Counted from the first letter of the stretch, positions 1 through 9,312 are shown. The stretch: DNA of 40,170 nt from Gammaproteobacteria bacterium (GCA_026713705.1 JAPONY010000035.1:1-40170); one strand, 5' to 3'. The notes: generated by a model not told the origin, from the letters alone. A program made the numbers and translations.

Positions 1-76
1 CATCTTTACCCCTCTTGTGCAGTTGGAGAAAGGCACATTGTGGCAGGGGCGCGTCAAATCAGGGACACTTCAATCT

Positions 77-85
77 TGCTATAAT
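77..85 (+). promoter_or_regulatory. Extended -10 promoter element upstream of yhdP
   Basis: A perfect TGC-TATAAT extended -10 sits at 77-85, which predicts a transcript start near 92 and a leader of about 145 bases before yhdP. No good -35 hexamer lies at 17 bases, as is common for extended -10 promoters. The rest of 1-237 shows no gene that I can support. Confidence 0.5.
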
Positions 86-237
86 CCTTTGAAATACTTG
101 GCTCTTTGCTCTGTAGGCCGAAAGTTAACCGGACACTAGTGTCGTACAATATCGATTCTCACTGACCGCCGTATCTTCGTGCGCGCCATAGAACCGACTC
201 ACGCACTGAATCACCCGACACTCTCCACCCTAGGCTG

Positions 238-3200
238 ATGAAAAAACTCGGCGGCTACTTGGGCCTGGCGCTTGTGTCGATCCTGGCGGCACTGGCAATA
301 ATCTCGACCGGATTGCGTGTCGTCCTGCTGACGTTGGACGATGTCCACCCTCTTTTGAGCCGCTGGGCTTCCGAGGCCTTCGAGGTGCAAATGGAGATCG
401 GGCAGGCCGTAAGCGAGTGGCGGGGAGTCTACCCTGGCATCATTCTGGACGACGTGACATTGAAATTCGATGATGCGGAGACCGTACATCGCTTCGGCCA
501 AGTGGCGTTCAACCTCGATTTACTTAAAAGCCTGTTTTCCCTGTCTTTGATTCCGGAACGCATTTCCGTGACTGGCGGTACTATTCGGCTGCAGCGCCTG
601 GAAGATGGAAGTTGGGGACTAGAGGGCATGCCCATGGGACAACGGGGGCCGAGTCTGGACCTGCCTGTCGACGATCTCCACTTACGAGGGGTGGCCACCG
701 TACTGCACGACCAGAAAACCGGGAACCAGCTGGATCTTGGAGAAGTGGACGTGGACATGGCCACTGGCTTGTGGGGGATCGAGGTGCTGGCGCGCAATCA
801 GACGGGGAAGCCAGGCGAATTCGATTTCGAGTTGCAGGCGGAATTCAATCCCATGGCTTCGGGGAACGGAATACTCCGGATCGAACGCGTGCGGTTGGCG
901 CAGTTGATGCCTTGGCTTCCGGACAATGCCCGATTATTGGCGCAGCGATTGCCGGCCAATCTGCGCATGCGGGCTGAAGCCCAGCTGGTCTGGGAGACTC
1001 AGGTGCCGCAGTTGGCGGGAGTATGGGTCGAGTTGGAGCAGCCGCGTTCAGAGGAAGCGGGTTGGGAAAAAATGGCAGCCGCGCTCAAATGGCGGACCTT
1101 GGAAGAAGGGCATGCGGTTGCGCTGGAACAGCTGGAACTGGATCAGCATACGGTCGCGGACGGGGTGTACATCGAATACAGCGAGGAGTCGACCCGCGGC
1201 TATCTGACCTCGCTGGACATCACGCTCGCAAGGCGAGTCGCAGCGGTGGCCGGATACCGCATGGAGGATTTTCTTCCCGGCAGCGTCAAATCCGGGACGC
1301 TCTCCCGATTGAGCGGGGAGATCAATTGGCAGGGCCCACTGCACTACCGCATCCATGCAGGGATGGAGGGGCTTGAGGTTTCAATGCCGGAAGAAGATTT
1401 TCTTCTGACCGGTCTTGATGGCACGGTGAATGGGTCCGAACAGGGTATTCGCCTTAGCTTGGATTCGGAAAACCTGACAATTTCCTATGCGCCGTGGCAC
1501 TTGGATGCATTCCGCCCCGGCTTGACGAAATTCCAGCTGGACTGGTGGCCGGCCGAAGATTGCTGTGCATTCAAGCTGGCGAACCTCCAGATATCGAATC
1601 CCGCGTTACGACTCCAGGGAGACGTCTCAATGGGCGCCGGCGAACCACGCTGGCTTCATGCGGACGTTGAGATTGAGCATGTGGATTTGCCCACCGTGTC
1701 GCAATGGGTTCCCCCCGATCTTCTGTTGGAGGCGGATGATCGATGGGTTCGGTCGGCATTCAAGACCGGGAGCCTGAGTGGCGCGCGCTTGCGTTTGGGT
1801 GGGCCGCTGTCGGCCGAAATGCTTACGGCGACCGGTTCGGAATTGACCTTGGATGGCCTGATGCATGAGGTTGACCTGGAGTATGAGCCGGGATTGCCGA
1901 TGTTCGAGGACGTGAACGGAGAGGTGTTTCTCGACAAGGAATCACTGCATGTCATTGTTCGCGAGGCAAAAATCAAGGGATCGACCATGAACCATGGGGC
2001 GCTGCGGATAGGCGACTTGAGTCTGATGGATATGCATTCGAGCAGCGTGCTGAATGGCCCGGTAAGCGATGTGCCGGAGTTTCTCGAGACGGTCGGATGG
2101 ATGGCCACGACATTCAACCAGACACTCAAGTTCGGGGGGGATTCGACGCTTGATCTCCAACTGCGTATCCCACTTGATGGCCGTCTGGATCATGAAGTCG
2201 CGGTAAAAGGCGTTCTGAACCTTCATGGCAACCGGCTGGACATCTTGGCCAACGATTCTTACTTGGATGCGATCCGGGGAGAGATGCGGTACAAGGACGA
2301 TGCATTGACGGGTTCGCTGGACGCTCAATTCATGGGTCGTCCTGCCCGCATTGGGCTGGCGACAGCCAAATCGGGAGATCTCCAGATCAAAATGCAGGCT
2401 TCCGCATCGTTGAAGGATTACATGCCACAGGAAATTCGCCCGACATTTTCTTGGCTTGAGGGACATTCTGCCTGGAACCTCGTGCTGTTGCTCCCCGGGG
2501 TATCGGAAAAATCCCGGCGGAACCACCTGACCGCATTCGGTAGCAGCGATCTTCGGGGGGTCGAGGTTGATTTGCCGAAACCCTTGGACAAGGCAAAGAA
2601 GAAGGAACAACCCCTGGAAGTGCAAGCGGACATTGAATTCGACGGAGAGGTGGACCTTGCTATCAAATATGCAGATCAAGCCCGCGCGCATATCAGGATA
2701 ATCCCCGAAGGCACGGCGAGTGGCACGATTAATCTGGGCCCGGGAACACCGCCGGCCCCCTCGGATTCCAAATTAAGATTGACGGGAAGCTTGCCGGAGA
2801 CCAGCTTGCAGGATTGGGTCGATTGGAGGGGGCGGCATGCAGGGCGAGGGGGGCTTTGGCCGGAAATATCAGGCCTGAAACTGGACCGCCTGAAGGTGTT
2901 CAGCCTGGAGGCGAGCGATGTGGAAGTGTCGGCGCGGTTCACCGAAGAAAGTAATCGATTTGCCATCGACGCGCCGGTCATCCGCGGCGTGATCGACCTG
3001 CCCAAAGAGGAAGGGAAACCGGCGAGGGGAATCTTCAAGTGGTTGCACGTTTCTACGGAGCAGTTGGAGACCGTAGCGGATGTGGAGGGAACGGACTTCG
3101 AGCCGCAGGACCTTCCGCCTCTGGATTTGAAGTTCGAACAGTTGCACATCGGGCCTTACGAGTTACACGATGCAACGCTCGCGACGTCTCCAGGTGACCG

Positions 3201-3936
3201 GCGGGCCAATATCGACGGGTTTCAGGCGAAATCCCATAAGTTCAATATGGATCTGAGCGGATACTGGTCGCTGGAGAAAGGCAAGCATCTCACCCTGTTG
3301 CGAGGCACGGCACATACGGACGATCTGCACGAGACTCTAAATCACTGGTCAACCAAAAACCCCTTGCGCAAGGGGGTGATCGATATGGACATGGCCCTGC
3401 AATGGCCCGGGGCTCCCCATGACTACGAGTTCAAAAACCTTCAGGGGCACATCGACATAAAAGGAAAGGATGGACGCATTCGCAACGTGGCGCCAGAATT
3501 CGCCCGAATCCTAGCCTTGCTGAATCTTGAAATGATTTTCGAGCGTCTGTCGCTTGATTTCGACGATGTGGTGCGTGGCGGATTCACCTATCAGACCGCG
3601 GAAGGGCAATTCGATTTCCTGCAGGGTAACCTGAATACCAGTGAATTCCGTATCATCGGGCCGTCAGCGCAATTTCTGATAGTCGGTCGCATCGGGGTGG
3701 AAAACGAGGACTACGATTTGACGGTGGTGGCTACGCCCGAAACCAGTGTGTTGATTCCGGCGGTCGGTGCCGTTGGGGGGCCGATCGGAATCGGCGTGGC
3801 CTACATTGGCACCAAGGTGCTGGACTGGTTGGGGCTCGGCATCGACGAGGCGACGGCGGTCACCTACCGGGTGACCGGCTCTTGGTCGGATCCGATCATT
3901 GAAGAAGTTACAGCTTCCGAGTCAGAAACCCAGTAG
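238..3936 (+). CDS. yhdP: YhdP family AsmA-like envelope phospholipid transporter
   Basis: This is a 1232-residue protein with one N-terminal membrane anchor (about residues 6-30). The very long remainder is periplasmic and rich in beta-strand repeats. Length and layout match YhdP (DUF3971/AsmA2 family). With TamB and YdbH, YhdP is known to form hydrophobic bridges that move phospholipids from the inner to the outer membrane. The C-terminal part around residues 1070-1225 contains the conserved AsmA2 region, including the segments EFARILALLNLE and GRIGVENEDYDL. The ATG at 238 has a weak AGG upstream; no better start is seen. The gene converges on rne with a 4-base gap. In enterics yhdP sits next to rng, so having RNase E as the neighbour is an echo of that order, not the same gene. 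Family call is confident; the substrate is inferred from the family. Confidence 0.9.
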   Translation: MKKLGGYLGLALVSILAALAIISTGLRVVLLTLDDVHPLLSRWASEAFEVQMEIGQAVSEWRGVYPGIILDDVTLKFDDAETVHRFGQVAFNLDLLKSLFSLSLIPERISVTGGTIRLQRLEDGSWGLEGMPMGQRGPSLDLPVDDLHLRGVATVLHDQKTGNQLDLGEVDVDMATGLWGIEVLARNQTGKPGEFDFELQAEFNPMASGNGILRIERVRLAQLMPWLPDNARLLAQRLPANLRMRAEAQLVWETQVPQLAGVWVELEQPRSEEAGWEKMAAALKWRTLEEGHAVALEQLELDQHTVADGVYIEYSEESTRGYLTSLDITLARRVAAVAGYRMEDFLPGSVKSGTLSRLSGEINWQGPLHYRIHAGMEGLEVSMPEEDFLLTGLDGTVNGSEQGIRLSLDSENLTISYAPWHLDAFRPGLTKFQLDWWPAEDCCAFKLANLQISNPALRLQGDVSMGAGEPRWLHADVEIEHVDLPTVSQWVPPDLLLEADDRWVRSAFKTGSLSGARLRLGGPLSAEMLTATGSELTLDGLMHEVDLEYEPGLPMFEDVNGEVFLDKESLHVIVREAKIKGSTMNHGALRIGDLSLMDMHSSSVLNGPVSDVPEFLETVGWMATTFNQTLKFGGDSTLDLQLRIPLDGRLDHEVAVKGVLNLHGNRLDILANDSYLDAIRGEMRYKDDALTGSLDAQFMGRPARIGLATAKSGDLQIKMQASASLKDYMPQEIRPTFSWLEGHSAWNLVLLLPGVSEKSRRNHLTAFGSSDLRGVEVDLPKPLDKAKKKEQPLEVQADIEFDGEVDLAIKYADQARAHIRIIPEGTASGTINLGPGTPPAPSDSKLRLTGSLPETSLQDWVDWRGRHAGRGGLWPEISGLKLDRLKVFSLEASDVEVSARFTEESNRFAIDAPVIRGVIDLPKEEGKPARGIFKWLHVSTEQLETVADVEGTDFEPQDLPPLDLKFEQLHIGPYELHDATLATSPGDRRANIDGFQAKSHKFNMDLSGYWSLEKGKHLTLLRGTAHTDDLHETLNHWSTKNPLRKGVIDMDMALQWPGAPHDYEFKNLQGHIDIKGKDGRIRNVAPEFARILALLNLEMIFERLSLDFDDVVRGGFTYQTAEGQFDFLQGNLNTSEFRIIGPSAQFLIVGRIGVENEDYDLTVVATPETSVLIPAVGAVGGPIGIGVAYIGTKVLDWLGLGIDEATAVTYRVTGSWSDPIIEEVTASESETQ

Positions 3937-3940
3937 CTGT

Positions 3941-5980
3941 TTACTCTCCTGCTGGGGGCGAGGCTGGGGCGGTGGCTTCGGCTTTAGGCTTCGGCTCGGA
4001 CGCGGATGTCTCCCGGGCAGGTGTGCTGCCGTTGGACTGAGGGTTGCCCGACTCGGTGTCGGAAGCGCGTCTGCGGTTGCGTCCTCCCCTTCGGCCGCGC
4101 CGACGCCGACGTGGCTGGTTGCCACCCTGTTCGGATTCGTCGCTGCTGGCTCGCTGTTCTCTTTGAGCCTGACGACCTTGACCCGTCCCTTGGCTGCGGG
4201 GGCGGGAACGGGAACGAGAGCGGGAGCGACGTCGCTGCTGCTCCGATCTGGATTTCTCCGATCTTTCCGAAGAGCCAGATTCGGTTTTGGTTTCTACGGG
4301 CAGCGGAGCGCTGGATCCAGTGAATAGGTTAAGGAATCGCCGAAGACCCCGCGTCAGGCTTTTGCCGTTCGGGGAGCCAGTGATATGTTCCGCCACATTG
4401 ACGACCGGTTGTTCCCGGCGTCCGCGACGGGTGGCGGCGGGTTTGGTCGCACGGGACTTCTCCTCTGCCGCCGGTTCCTGGATAACTGGAGATTGGTAAT
4501 CGAAGCGACGCGAGATTTCCGGGTCGTCTTCCCGGTAGCGGTGTACACGGTAGTGTGGTGTCTCCAGTCCCGGCATCGGCAGCAAACGGACATGGGAGCC
4601 ATGTCGTTGAGTGATCTTCTCGATGCTGTCACGTTTTTCGTTGAGTAGATAGGCGGTGACATCGATAGGGAGTTCCGTGATCACCATTCCCGTGTTCTGC
4701 TTCATCGCCTCTTCTTCGATCAGACGGAGAATGGCAAGGGACAGGGATTGGATCGTCCGGATCGTGCCATGCCCGTCACAACGGGGGCAAGTCATCTGGG
4801 TGAATTCCCCAAGCGCAGGGCGTAACCTCTGCCTGGATAACTCCAAAAGCCCGAAGCGGGAAATCCGTCCGATCTGCACACGTGCCCGGTCGAGCCGGGT
4901 ACGTTCCCGAAATTCGTTTTCGACTTTCTTCTGGTTTGAGGTGCTGACCATGTCGATGAAATCGATCACGATGAGGCCGCCGAGGTCGCGTAGCCGTAGC
5001 TGGCGGGCGATTTCCCGGGCTGCTTCCATATTCGTGTTCAGGGCGGTCGTCTCGATGTCGCCGCTTTTGGTGGCGCGCGCCGAATTGATGTCGATGGAAA
5101 CCAACGCTTCAGTGTGATCGATCGCGATCGTGCCGCCGGAGGGCAGGTTAATCATCCGGTCGTGCGCAGATTCGATTTGGCTTTCGATCTGGTAATGGCT
5201 GAATAGAGGGATGGTCTCTTGGTGCTGTTTGATGTTTTTACGGTATTGCGGGGCCATCCGCTCGACAAACTTGCACGCCTGCTCGTAAGTTTCGTCGTCG
5301 TCGATCAGGACTTCGCCGATGTCATCGCGAAGGTTGTCCCGCAGGGCGCGGACGACGGCATCGTTGTCGCTGTAGATGAGAAAGGGCGCAGACTTCTTTC
5401 CCGCGTCCTGAATGGCTTTCCAGAGACGGACCTGGTTGTCGAGGTCCCACTGCAATTCTTCGATGCTGTGCCCGATCCCTGCAGTTCGGATGATAACTCC
5501 GCCTCCCTCGACGGGGGTCAATTGGGAGACAAGTTTCTGCAGTTCGTCTCGGTCTTCGCCTTCGATCTGCCGCGAAATTCCGCTGGCACGCGAATTGTTC
5601 GGCGTCAGTACCAGGAAACGGCCGGGCAAGCTGGGGCAGGTTGTGAGTGCGGCACCCTTGTTGCCTCGCTCATCCTGAGAAACCTGGACGATCAGTTCCT
5701 GACCGTTGCTTATGGCCTCACGGATCGTGGACGCATTTCGGTTCTGGAAATAACTTGGAGCAATTTCCCGGAAGGGAAGAAATCCGTGGCGCGGTGCGCC
5801 GTAATCCACAAAGGCTGCTTCGAGGCTAGGCTCGACGCGGACGATCTTGGCTTTGTAGATGTTGGATTTTTTTTGTTTGTTCCCGGTCAGTTCAATGTCG
5901 AGATCGTATAGCTCTTGGCCATCGACCATCGCTACGCGCAGTTCTTCCTGCTGCGTGGCATTCACAAGAATTCGTTTCAT
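3941..5980 (-). CDS. rne: Ribonuclease E, compact form with short arginine-rich tail
   Basis: This is the endoribonuclease that starts mRNA decay and matures rRNA and tRNA. The 679 residues begin with the typical RNase E/G start (MKRILVNATQQEELRVA), followed by an S1 RNA-binding domain (about 35-125). The catalytic aspartates correspond to D297 (SIDINSAR) and D340 (IVIDFIDM). The zinc-link cysteines are C398 and C401 (TCPRC). Sequence is closer to RNase E than to RNase G. The C-terminal scaffold is only about 180 residues, against roughly 530 in E. coli. It contains a possible amphipathic membrane-binding segment (542-555, LTRGLRRFLNLFTG), an Arg-Ser repeat (585-595) and an Arg/Gly-rich patch that probably binds RNA. 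An AAGGA Shine-Dalgarno site lies 5 bases before the ATG. I see no clear enolase- or PNPase-binding motif. Confidence 0.93.
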   Translation of the reverse strand: MKRILVNATQQEELRVAMVDGQELYDLDIELTGNKQKKSNIYKAKIVRVEPSLEAAFVDYGAPRHGFLPFREIAPSYFQNRNASTIREAISNGQELIVQVSQDERGNKGAALTTCPSLPGRFLVLTPNNSRASGISRQIEGEDRDELQKLVSQLTPVEGGGVIIRTAGIGHSIEELQWDLDNQVRLWKAIQDAGKKSAPFLIYSDNDAVVRALRDNLRDDIGEVLIDDDETYEQACKFVERMAPQYRKNIKQHQETIPLFSHYQIESQIESAHDRMINLPSGGTIAIDHTEALVSIDINSARATKSGDIETTALNTNMEAAREIARQLRLRDLGGLIVIDFIDMVSTSNQKKVENEFRERTRLDRARVQIGRISRFGLLELSRQRLRPALGEFTQMTCPRCDGHGTIRTIQSLSLAILRLIEEEAMKQNTGMVITELPIDVTAYLLNEKRDSIEKITQRHGSHVRLLPMPGLETPHYRVHRYREDDPEISRRFDYQSPVIQEPAAEEKSRATKPAATRRGRREQPVVNVAEHITGSPNGKSLTRGLRRFLNLFTGSSAPLPVETKTESGSSERSEKSRSEQQRRRSRSRSRSRPRSQGTGQGRQAQREQRASSDESEQGGNQPRRRRRGRRGGRNRRRASDTESGNPQSNGSTPARETSASEPKPKAEATAPASPPAGE

Positions 5981-6555
5981 GATGATCCTTCAACGGTTGC
6001 AGAACACCCGTCATGCTTTCGATTGCATCAGGCCGTACGCCGTGCACGCCAAGGCGTGGATCGCAGATTTGTAGATTCATATCCGTGATTCGCGTATTGC
6101 GTTTATGCAGGACAGGTGGCAAAAAGTCTTTCGGCTGGGTCCGATGCGCGATGAGAGTAAATAGTCGATCACGGGAACTTTTTGCTGTGACTCATTTGCG
6201 AGACTGGATTCCCAGCGTAGATGCGCTCTGATCCATGCCTCATGTCCCTACAGTATACATCAGATGATTTGCGATTAGTTCTGGTAGCATGGGGGCATCC
6301 TTTAAAGCAATCTTTCAATATTCAGTGCAACTAGCTAAAAAACAACGATTATTTCCATATCCATTGCTCGGGATGCGACGGGAAGGGAGCGTGCGCCTCG
6401 TCGAAGTATTCATCCCCGAGAGCACACGGAAGCGATACGGCTATGGACGGGATAGGGCCGGAATGAATGAAATTTTCTTGGCTTGCGATGGTGTGGTTCT
6501 TCCCCTAAGGCAGCAGTCATACTATAAAATGTAAACGCTAGCACTCCTCCACACT
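5981..6555. promoter_or_regulatory. Long intergenic region between divergent rne and ykgJ-like gene; probable rne leader
   Basis: No convincing gene is seen in these 575 bases. On the minus strand a TATACT box (6257-6252) could start an rne transcript with a leader of about 265 bases. Known rne genes have long 5' leaders through which RNase E controls its own mRNA, so such a leader would fit. Within it, 6045-6058 is an inverted repeat (CACGCC/GGCGTG). On the plus strand a TATAAA box (6523-6528) lies about 27 bases before the next gene. The 81-codon frame at 6289-6534 has no recognisable homology or ribosome site. All of these assignments are inference from motifs. Confidence 0.35.
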
Positions 6556-7452
6556 ATGAGTATTTCCGCGAAGCCCGCGTCGCCCCCTCAGGCTTCTCCC
6601 ATCCAGCCGGTGGAGTTGGCCCTTGACAGCGTATTCCAGTTTCGCTGCCACAAGGACATCGCTTGTTTTAACGCATGCTGCCGAAACATTGATCTGCAAC
6701 TCACTTCCTACGACATCCTGCGGCTGAAAAACTGCCTGGGCCTGACGTCCAGCGAATTTGTCGGACGCTACACGATACCGTTTGAAATGGATGCCCATGG
6801 CATGCCGGGTCTGAAAATGGCGACCAAGCCCGGCACTTCCGAGTGCATTCATCTGACTGAGGAAGGGTGCGGCGTTTACGAAGATCGTCCGGCTGCCTGT
6901 CGCTACTATGCCTTGGGAAACATGGCGGTGCGAAAGAAAGGCTCTGGCGAAGTTGAAGATGCTTATTTTGTTGTGCGTGAGGAGTACTGCCTGGGGCATG
7001 AGGAAACGCATGAGCAGACGGTGGCGGAGTATCGGGTTGAGCAGGGGCTGGACAAGTACGACGAGATGAACAGCCACTGGCGCCGGTTGATCCTCAAAAA
7101 ACGCTCGGCAGGTCCTGCCGTGGGCTCGCCGTCCGAACGGAGCCTGCAATTGTTCGACATGTGCAGCTATGATCTGGACAGCTTCCGCGAATTCATACAG
7201 AGTCCGAAGTTCAAGGAAGTGGTCGAACTTCCTCCGGAGCAGGAGCAGGAACTGATTGACAATGAAGAAAGCCTGCTGGAGTTTGCCATGCGCTTCCTGG
7301 AGCAGGTGTTGTTTGGCGTCAATTCGGTGAAAGTGAGGCCCGACGCCCGGGAAAAACGCATCAAGGAACGTCAGGAAGTTTGGGATCAACGTCGCCAGCA
7401 ACAGATTACGAAACACCAGGAAAACCTGCAGAAGCAGCAGTATGGGAACTAA
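6556..7452 (+). CDS. YkgJ-family cysteine cluster protein
   Basis: This 298-residue protein has the Cys-cluster signature of the YkgJ/UPF0153 family (putative zinc- or iron-chelating, often labelled Fe-S oxidoreductase). It reads as FRCHKDIACFNACC near residues 31-44, then ECIHLTEEGCGVY and RPAACRYY near 95-120. The C-terminal third is charged and likely helical, ending in a Gln/Lys-rich tail. Its biochemical role is unknown; metal binding is inferred from the cysteine pattern. No Shine-Dalgarno site precedes the ATG, though no other start looks better. The 3' end overlaps the following phosphodiesterase gene by 11 bases, so they are probably co-transcribed and translationally coupled. Confidence 0.82.
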   Translation: MSISAKPASPPQASPIQPVELALDSVFQFRCHKDIACFNACCRNIDLQLTSYDILRLKNCLGLTSSEFVGRYTIPFEMDAHGMPGLKMATKPGTSECIHLTEEGCGVYEDRPAACRYYALGNMAVRKKGSGEVEDAYFVVREEYCLGHEETHEQTVAEYRVEQGLDKYDEMNSHWRRLILKKRSAGPAVGSPSERSLQLFDMCSYDLDSFREFIQSPKFKEVVELPPEQEQELIDNEESLLEFAMRFLEQVLFGVNSVKVRPDAREKRIKERQEVWDQRRQQQITKHQENLQKQQYGN

Positions 7453-8014
7453 ATCTCGGGTCGGGCCCCGATTCAAGGAAGCCGCGTCGACAGCTTCCCA
7501 CCAGGCGATCAAGATAGGGATCTTGTCGGACACACACGGGTGGATTGACCCGAACATCCGAGAAATTCTGGCTGATGCCGATTGGATCGTGCACGCGGGC
7601 GATGTGATGGGAACGTCGGTGCTAGAGACTCTTGGGGAGTTGGTGGGGCAAAGACGGGTTGTGGCTGTGGCAGGCAACAACGATGTTGGGGGCAGGGATG
7701 CCCATGGAGACAGTTTGCCTGTGACCGCCGAGATTCCGCTTCCGGGCGGAATGCTGGTGGTGACGCATGGCGACCAGTTCGGCGCATCTCCAGCACACGA
7801 AAGTTTGAGAGAAGCATGGCCGAAAGCTAAGACTATCGTCTATGGACATACGCACCGATTGGTCTGCGACCAAGAGGATCTTCCTTGGGTACTGAATCCT
7901 GGCGCGGCTGGCCGAATCCGGGTCCATGAAGGTCCTTCCTGCCTCATGTTGACAGTTGGCAGTGCCGGTTGGTCAGTGGAGACCCATCAATTCGAATTGC
8001 CGAACGAGGGCTGA
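7442..8014 (+). CDS. YfcE/MJ0936-type metallophosphoesterase
   Basis: This 190-residue protein carries the full calcineurin-like metallophosphoesterase motif set in order: DTHG, HAGD, GNND, THGD and YGHTH. That set is diagnostic of the small YfcE/MJ0936 phosphodiesterase family, which uses two metal ions (typically Mn) and hydrolyses model phosphodiesters; the natural substrate is unknown. The domain starts near residue 23 (IKIGILSDTHG), so the first 22 residues are either a short extension or a sign that translation starts further in. The gene overlaps the YkgJ-like gene by 11 bases and is followed 2 bases later by cfa. This makes a compact three-gene unit. Confidence 0.85.
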   Translation: MGTKSRVGPRFKEAASTASHQAIKIGILSDTHGWIDPNIREILADADWIVHAGDVMGTSVLETLGELVGQRRVVAVAGNNDVGGRDAHGDSLPVTAEIPLPGGMLVVTHGDQFGASPAHESLREAWPKAKTIVYGHTHRLVCDQEDLPWVLNPGAAGRIRVHEGPSCLMLTVGSAGWSVETHQFELPNEG

Positions 8015-8016
8015 AA

Positions 8017-9135
8017 ATGTCTGCTGCGAGGAAATGGGTATTGAAGATTCTGGCTTCTGCCGGGGTCGAGGAGGGCGGCTCCCGGCCTTGGGATATCCAG
8101 GTACACAACCCACGGCTTTATTGGCGAATTTTTACGCAGGGGTCGCTCGGCCTGGGCGAGTCCTACATGGATGGCTGGTGGGACTGCGAGGCGCTGGATG
8201 AGTTCTTCGCGCGGGTGTTGGGTTTCGGGCTGGACCAACGGGTGACGGGTCTGAACCAGATCAAGGTTCGTGGGCTTTCTAGACTACTGAACATGCAAAA
8301 CCGTGCCCGTTCCAAGCGGGTCGCCCGGCAACACTATGACGTGGGGAACGATCTTTACAGCAAAATGCTGGACGAAAGGATGATGTATTCCTGCGGCTAT
8401 TGGCGTAGGGCTGAGACCCTGGAAGAGGCGCAGGAGGCCAAACTGGAACTGATCGCCTGCAAACTGGATCTCCAGCCGAATACCCGGATTCTTGATATCG
8501 GATGTGGATGGGGAGGGGCGTGCCGGTTTTTTGCCGAACGCTACGGAGTGGAGGTGGTCGGGGTGACCTTGTCGGGAGAGCAGGCCGAGCGTGCGCGAGA
8601 GCATTGCGCGGGCCATGCCGTACAAATTCTCCAACAGGACTATCGAGATCTGCCACCGGACAAAACATTCGATGCGGTCTATTCCATTGGGATGTTCGAG
8701 CATGTCGGGTACAAAAACTACCGGACCTTCATGCGCAAAGTACATGGATTGCTGCCGTCTGGCGGCCGGTTCCTCCTCCATACCATTGGCAGCAATACCA
8801 CAGGAGTCAACAGCGATCCCTGGATTAACCGGTATATCTTCCCGTACGGCATGATGCCTTCGATTCGGCAGATCGGGCAGTCCATCGAGGACCTTTTCGT
8901 GATGGAGGATTGGCACGGTTTCGGTCGGGACTACGATCGCACTCTCATGGCATGGAGGGCCAACTTCGAGGGTGCGTGGGAATCCCTGCGCGGCCGCTAC
9001 GATGAACGGTTTTTCCGCATGTGGCGGTACTACCTGGGCTGTTGTGCCGGTTCTTTCCGGGCACGCCGGAACCAGTTGTGGCAGGTTCTTCTGGTGAAAG
9101 ACGGCCTGAAGGGCGAACCGCCTGTGTGTCGCTGA
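8017..9135 (+). CDS. cfa: Cyclopropane-fatty-acyl-phospholipid synthase
   Basis: The enzyme transfers a methylene group from S-adenosylmethionine onto cis double bonds of membrane phospholipid acyl chains, usually in stationary phase or under stress. It is 372 residues long, close to E. coli Cfa (382). Visible are the SAM-binding loop (DIGCGWGGACRFFAERYG), the active-site stretch MMYSCGYW, SIGMFEHVGYKNY with the conserved Glu and His, and the C-terminal FRARRNQLWQVL signature. I chose the ATG at 8017, not the upstream in-frame ATG at 7969. It follows a GAGGG ribosome site, begins just after the previous stop codon and starts the conserved N-terminus. A strong stem-loop lies 31 bases past the stop. 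Confidence 0.93.
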   Translation: MSAARKWVLKILASAGVEEGGSRPWDIQVHNPRLYWRIFTQGSLGLGESYMDGWWDCEALDEFFARVLGFGLDQRVTGLNQIKVRGLSRLLNMQNRARSKRVARQHYDVGNDLYSKMLDERMMYSCGYWRRAETLEEAQEAKLELIACKLDLQPNTRILDIGCGWGGACRFFAERYGVEVVGVTLSGEQAERAREHCAGHAVQILQQDYRDLPPDKTFDAVYSIGMFEHVGYKNYRTFMRKVHGLLPSGGRFLLHTIGSNTTGVNSDPWINRYIFPYGMMPSIRQIGQSIEDLFVMEDWHGFGRDYDRTLMAWRANFEGAWESLRGRYDERFFRMWRYYLGCCAGSFRARRNQLWQVLLVKDGLKGEPPVCR

Positions 9136-9166
9136 GGCGAACGACTTCTGGTTGGAGATCTCTTTG

Positions 9167-9199
9167 ACTTGACGGGCACGAATGACTTGCCCGTCGAGT
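9167..9199. terminator. Stem-loop between convergent cfa and a small gene
   Basis: A 12-bp stem (9167-9178 with 9188-9199, one G-T wobble, core GACGGGCA/TGCCCGTC) encloses a 9-base loop. It lies exactly between the ends of cfa (plus) and the small membrane gene (minus), so it could serve both as terminator. No T-run follows on either side, so intrinsic termination is uncertain and it may instead protect the 3' ends. Confidence 0.5.
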
Positions 9200-9210
9200 C
9201 TGGTGTCAGC

Positions 9211-9312
9211 CTAGCAAAGCACGATGCTGACAATAGCGGCGAGCCCTCCGCCGCAGAGTCCAGCAGTCATCATCATGAAGAACAGGTCGGTACGTGTGAT
9301 TTCTATTTTCAC
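9211..9312 (-). CDS. 33-residue single-span membrane peptide, hypothetical
   Basis: A GTG-initiated frame of 33 codons starts with a charged segment (VKIEITRTD). One hydrophobic helix follows (residues 10-33, LFFMMMTAGLCGGGLAAIVS and on), ending in Cys right at the terminus. An AGAGGG Shine-Dalgarno site lies 7 bases before the GTG. A TATAAT box at 9371-9366 gives a leader of about 48 bases, and a stem-loop follows the stop. This complete set of expression signals around so short a frame argues that it is a real small-protein gene. I do not recognise a family. It resembles small membrane subunits or regulators only in shape, and no function is assigned. Confidence 0.55.
   Translation of the reverse strand: MKIEITRTDLFFMMMTAGLCGGGLAAIVSIVLC

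Noticed and set aside
4200-4245. Short tandem repeat in rne resembling a CRISPR or microsatellite
   Set aside because: It is the codon repeat behind the Arg-Ser tail of RNase E; there are no spacers and no cas genes.
5219-5911. 230-codon plus-strand frame opposite rne
   Set aside because: Its sequence is the complement of the conserved RNase E catalytic domain; nothing supports expression.
6289-6534. 81-codon frame in the rne/ykgJ gap
   Set aside because: No ribosome site, no recognisable motif and AT/GC texture unlike nearby genes; kept only as part of the intergenic description.
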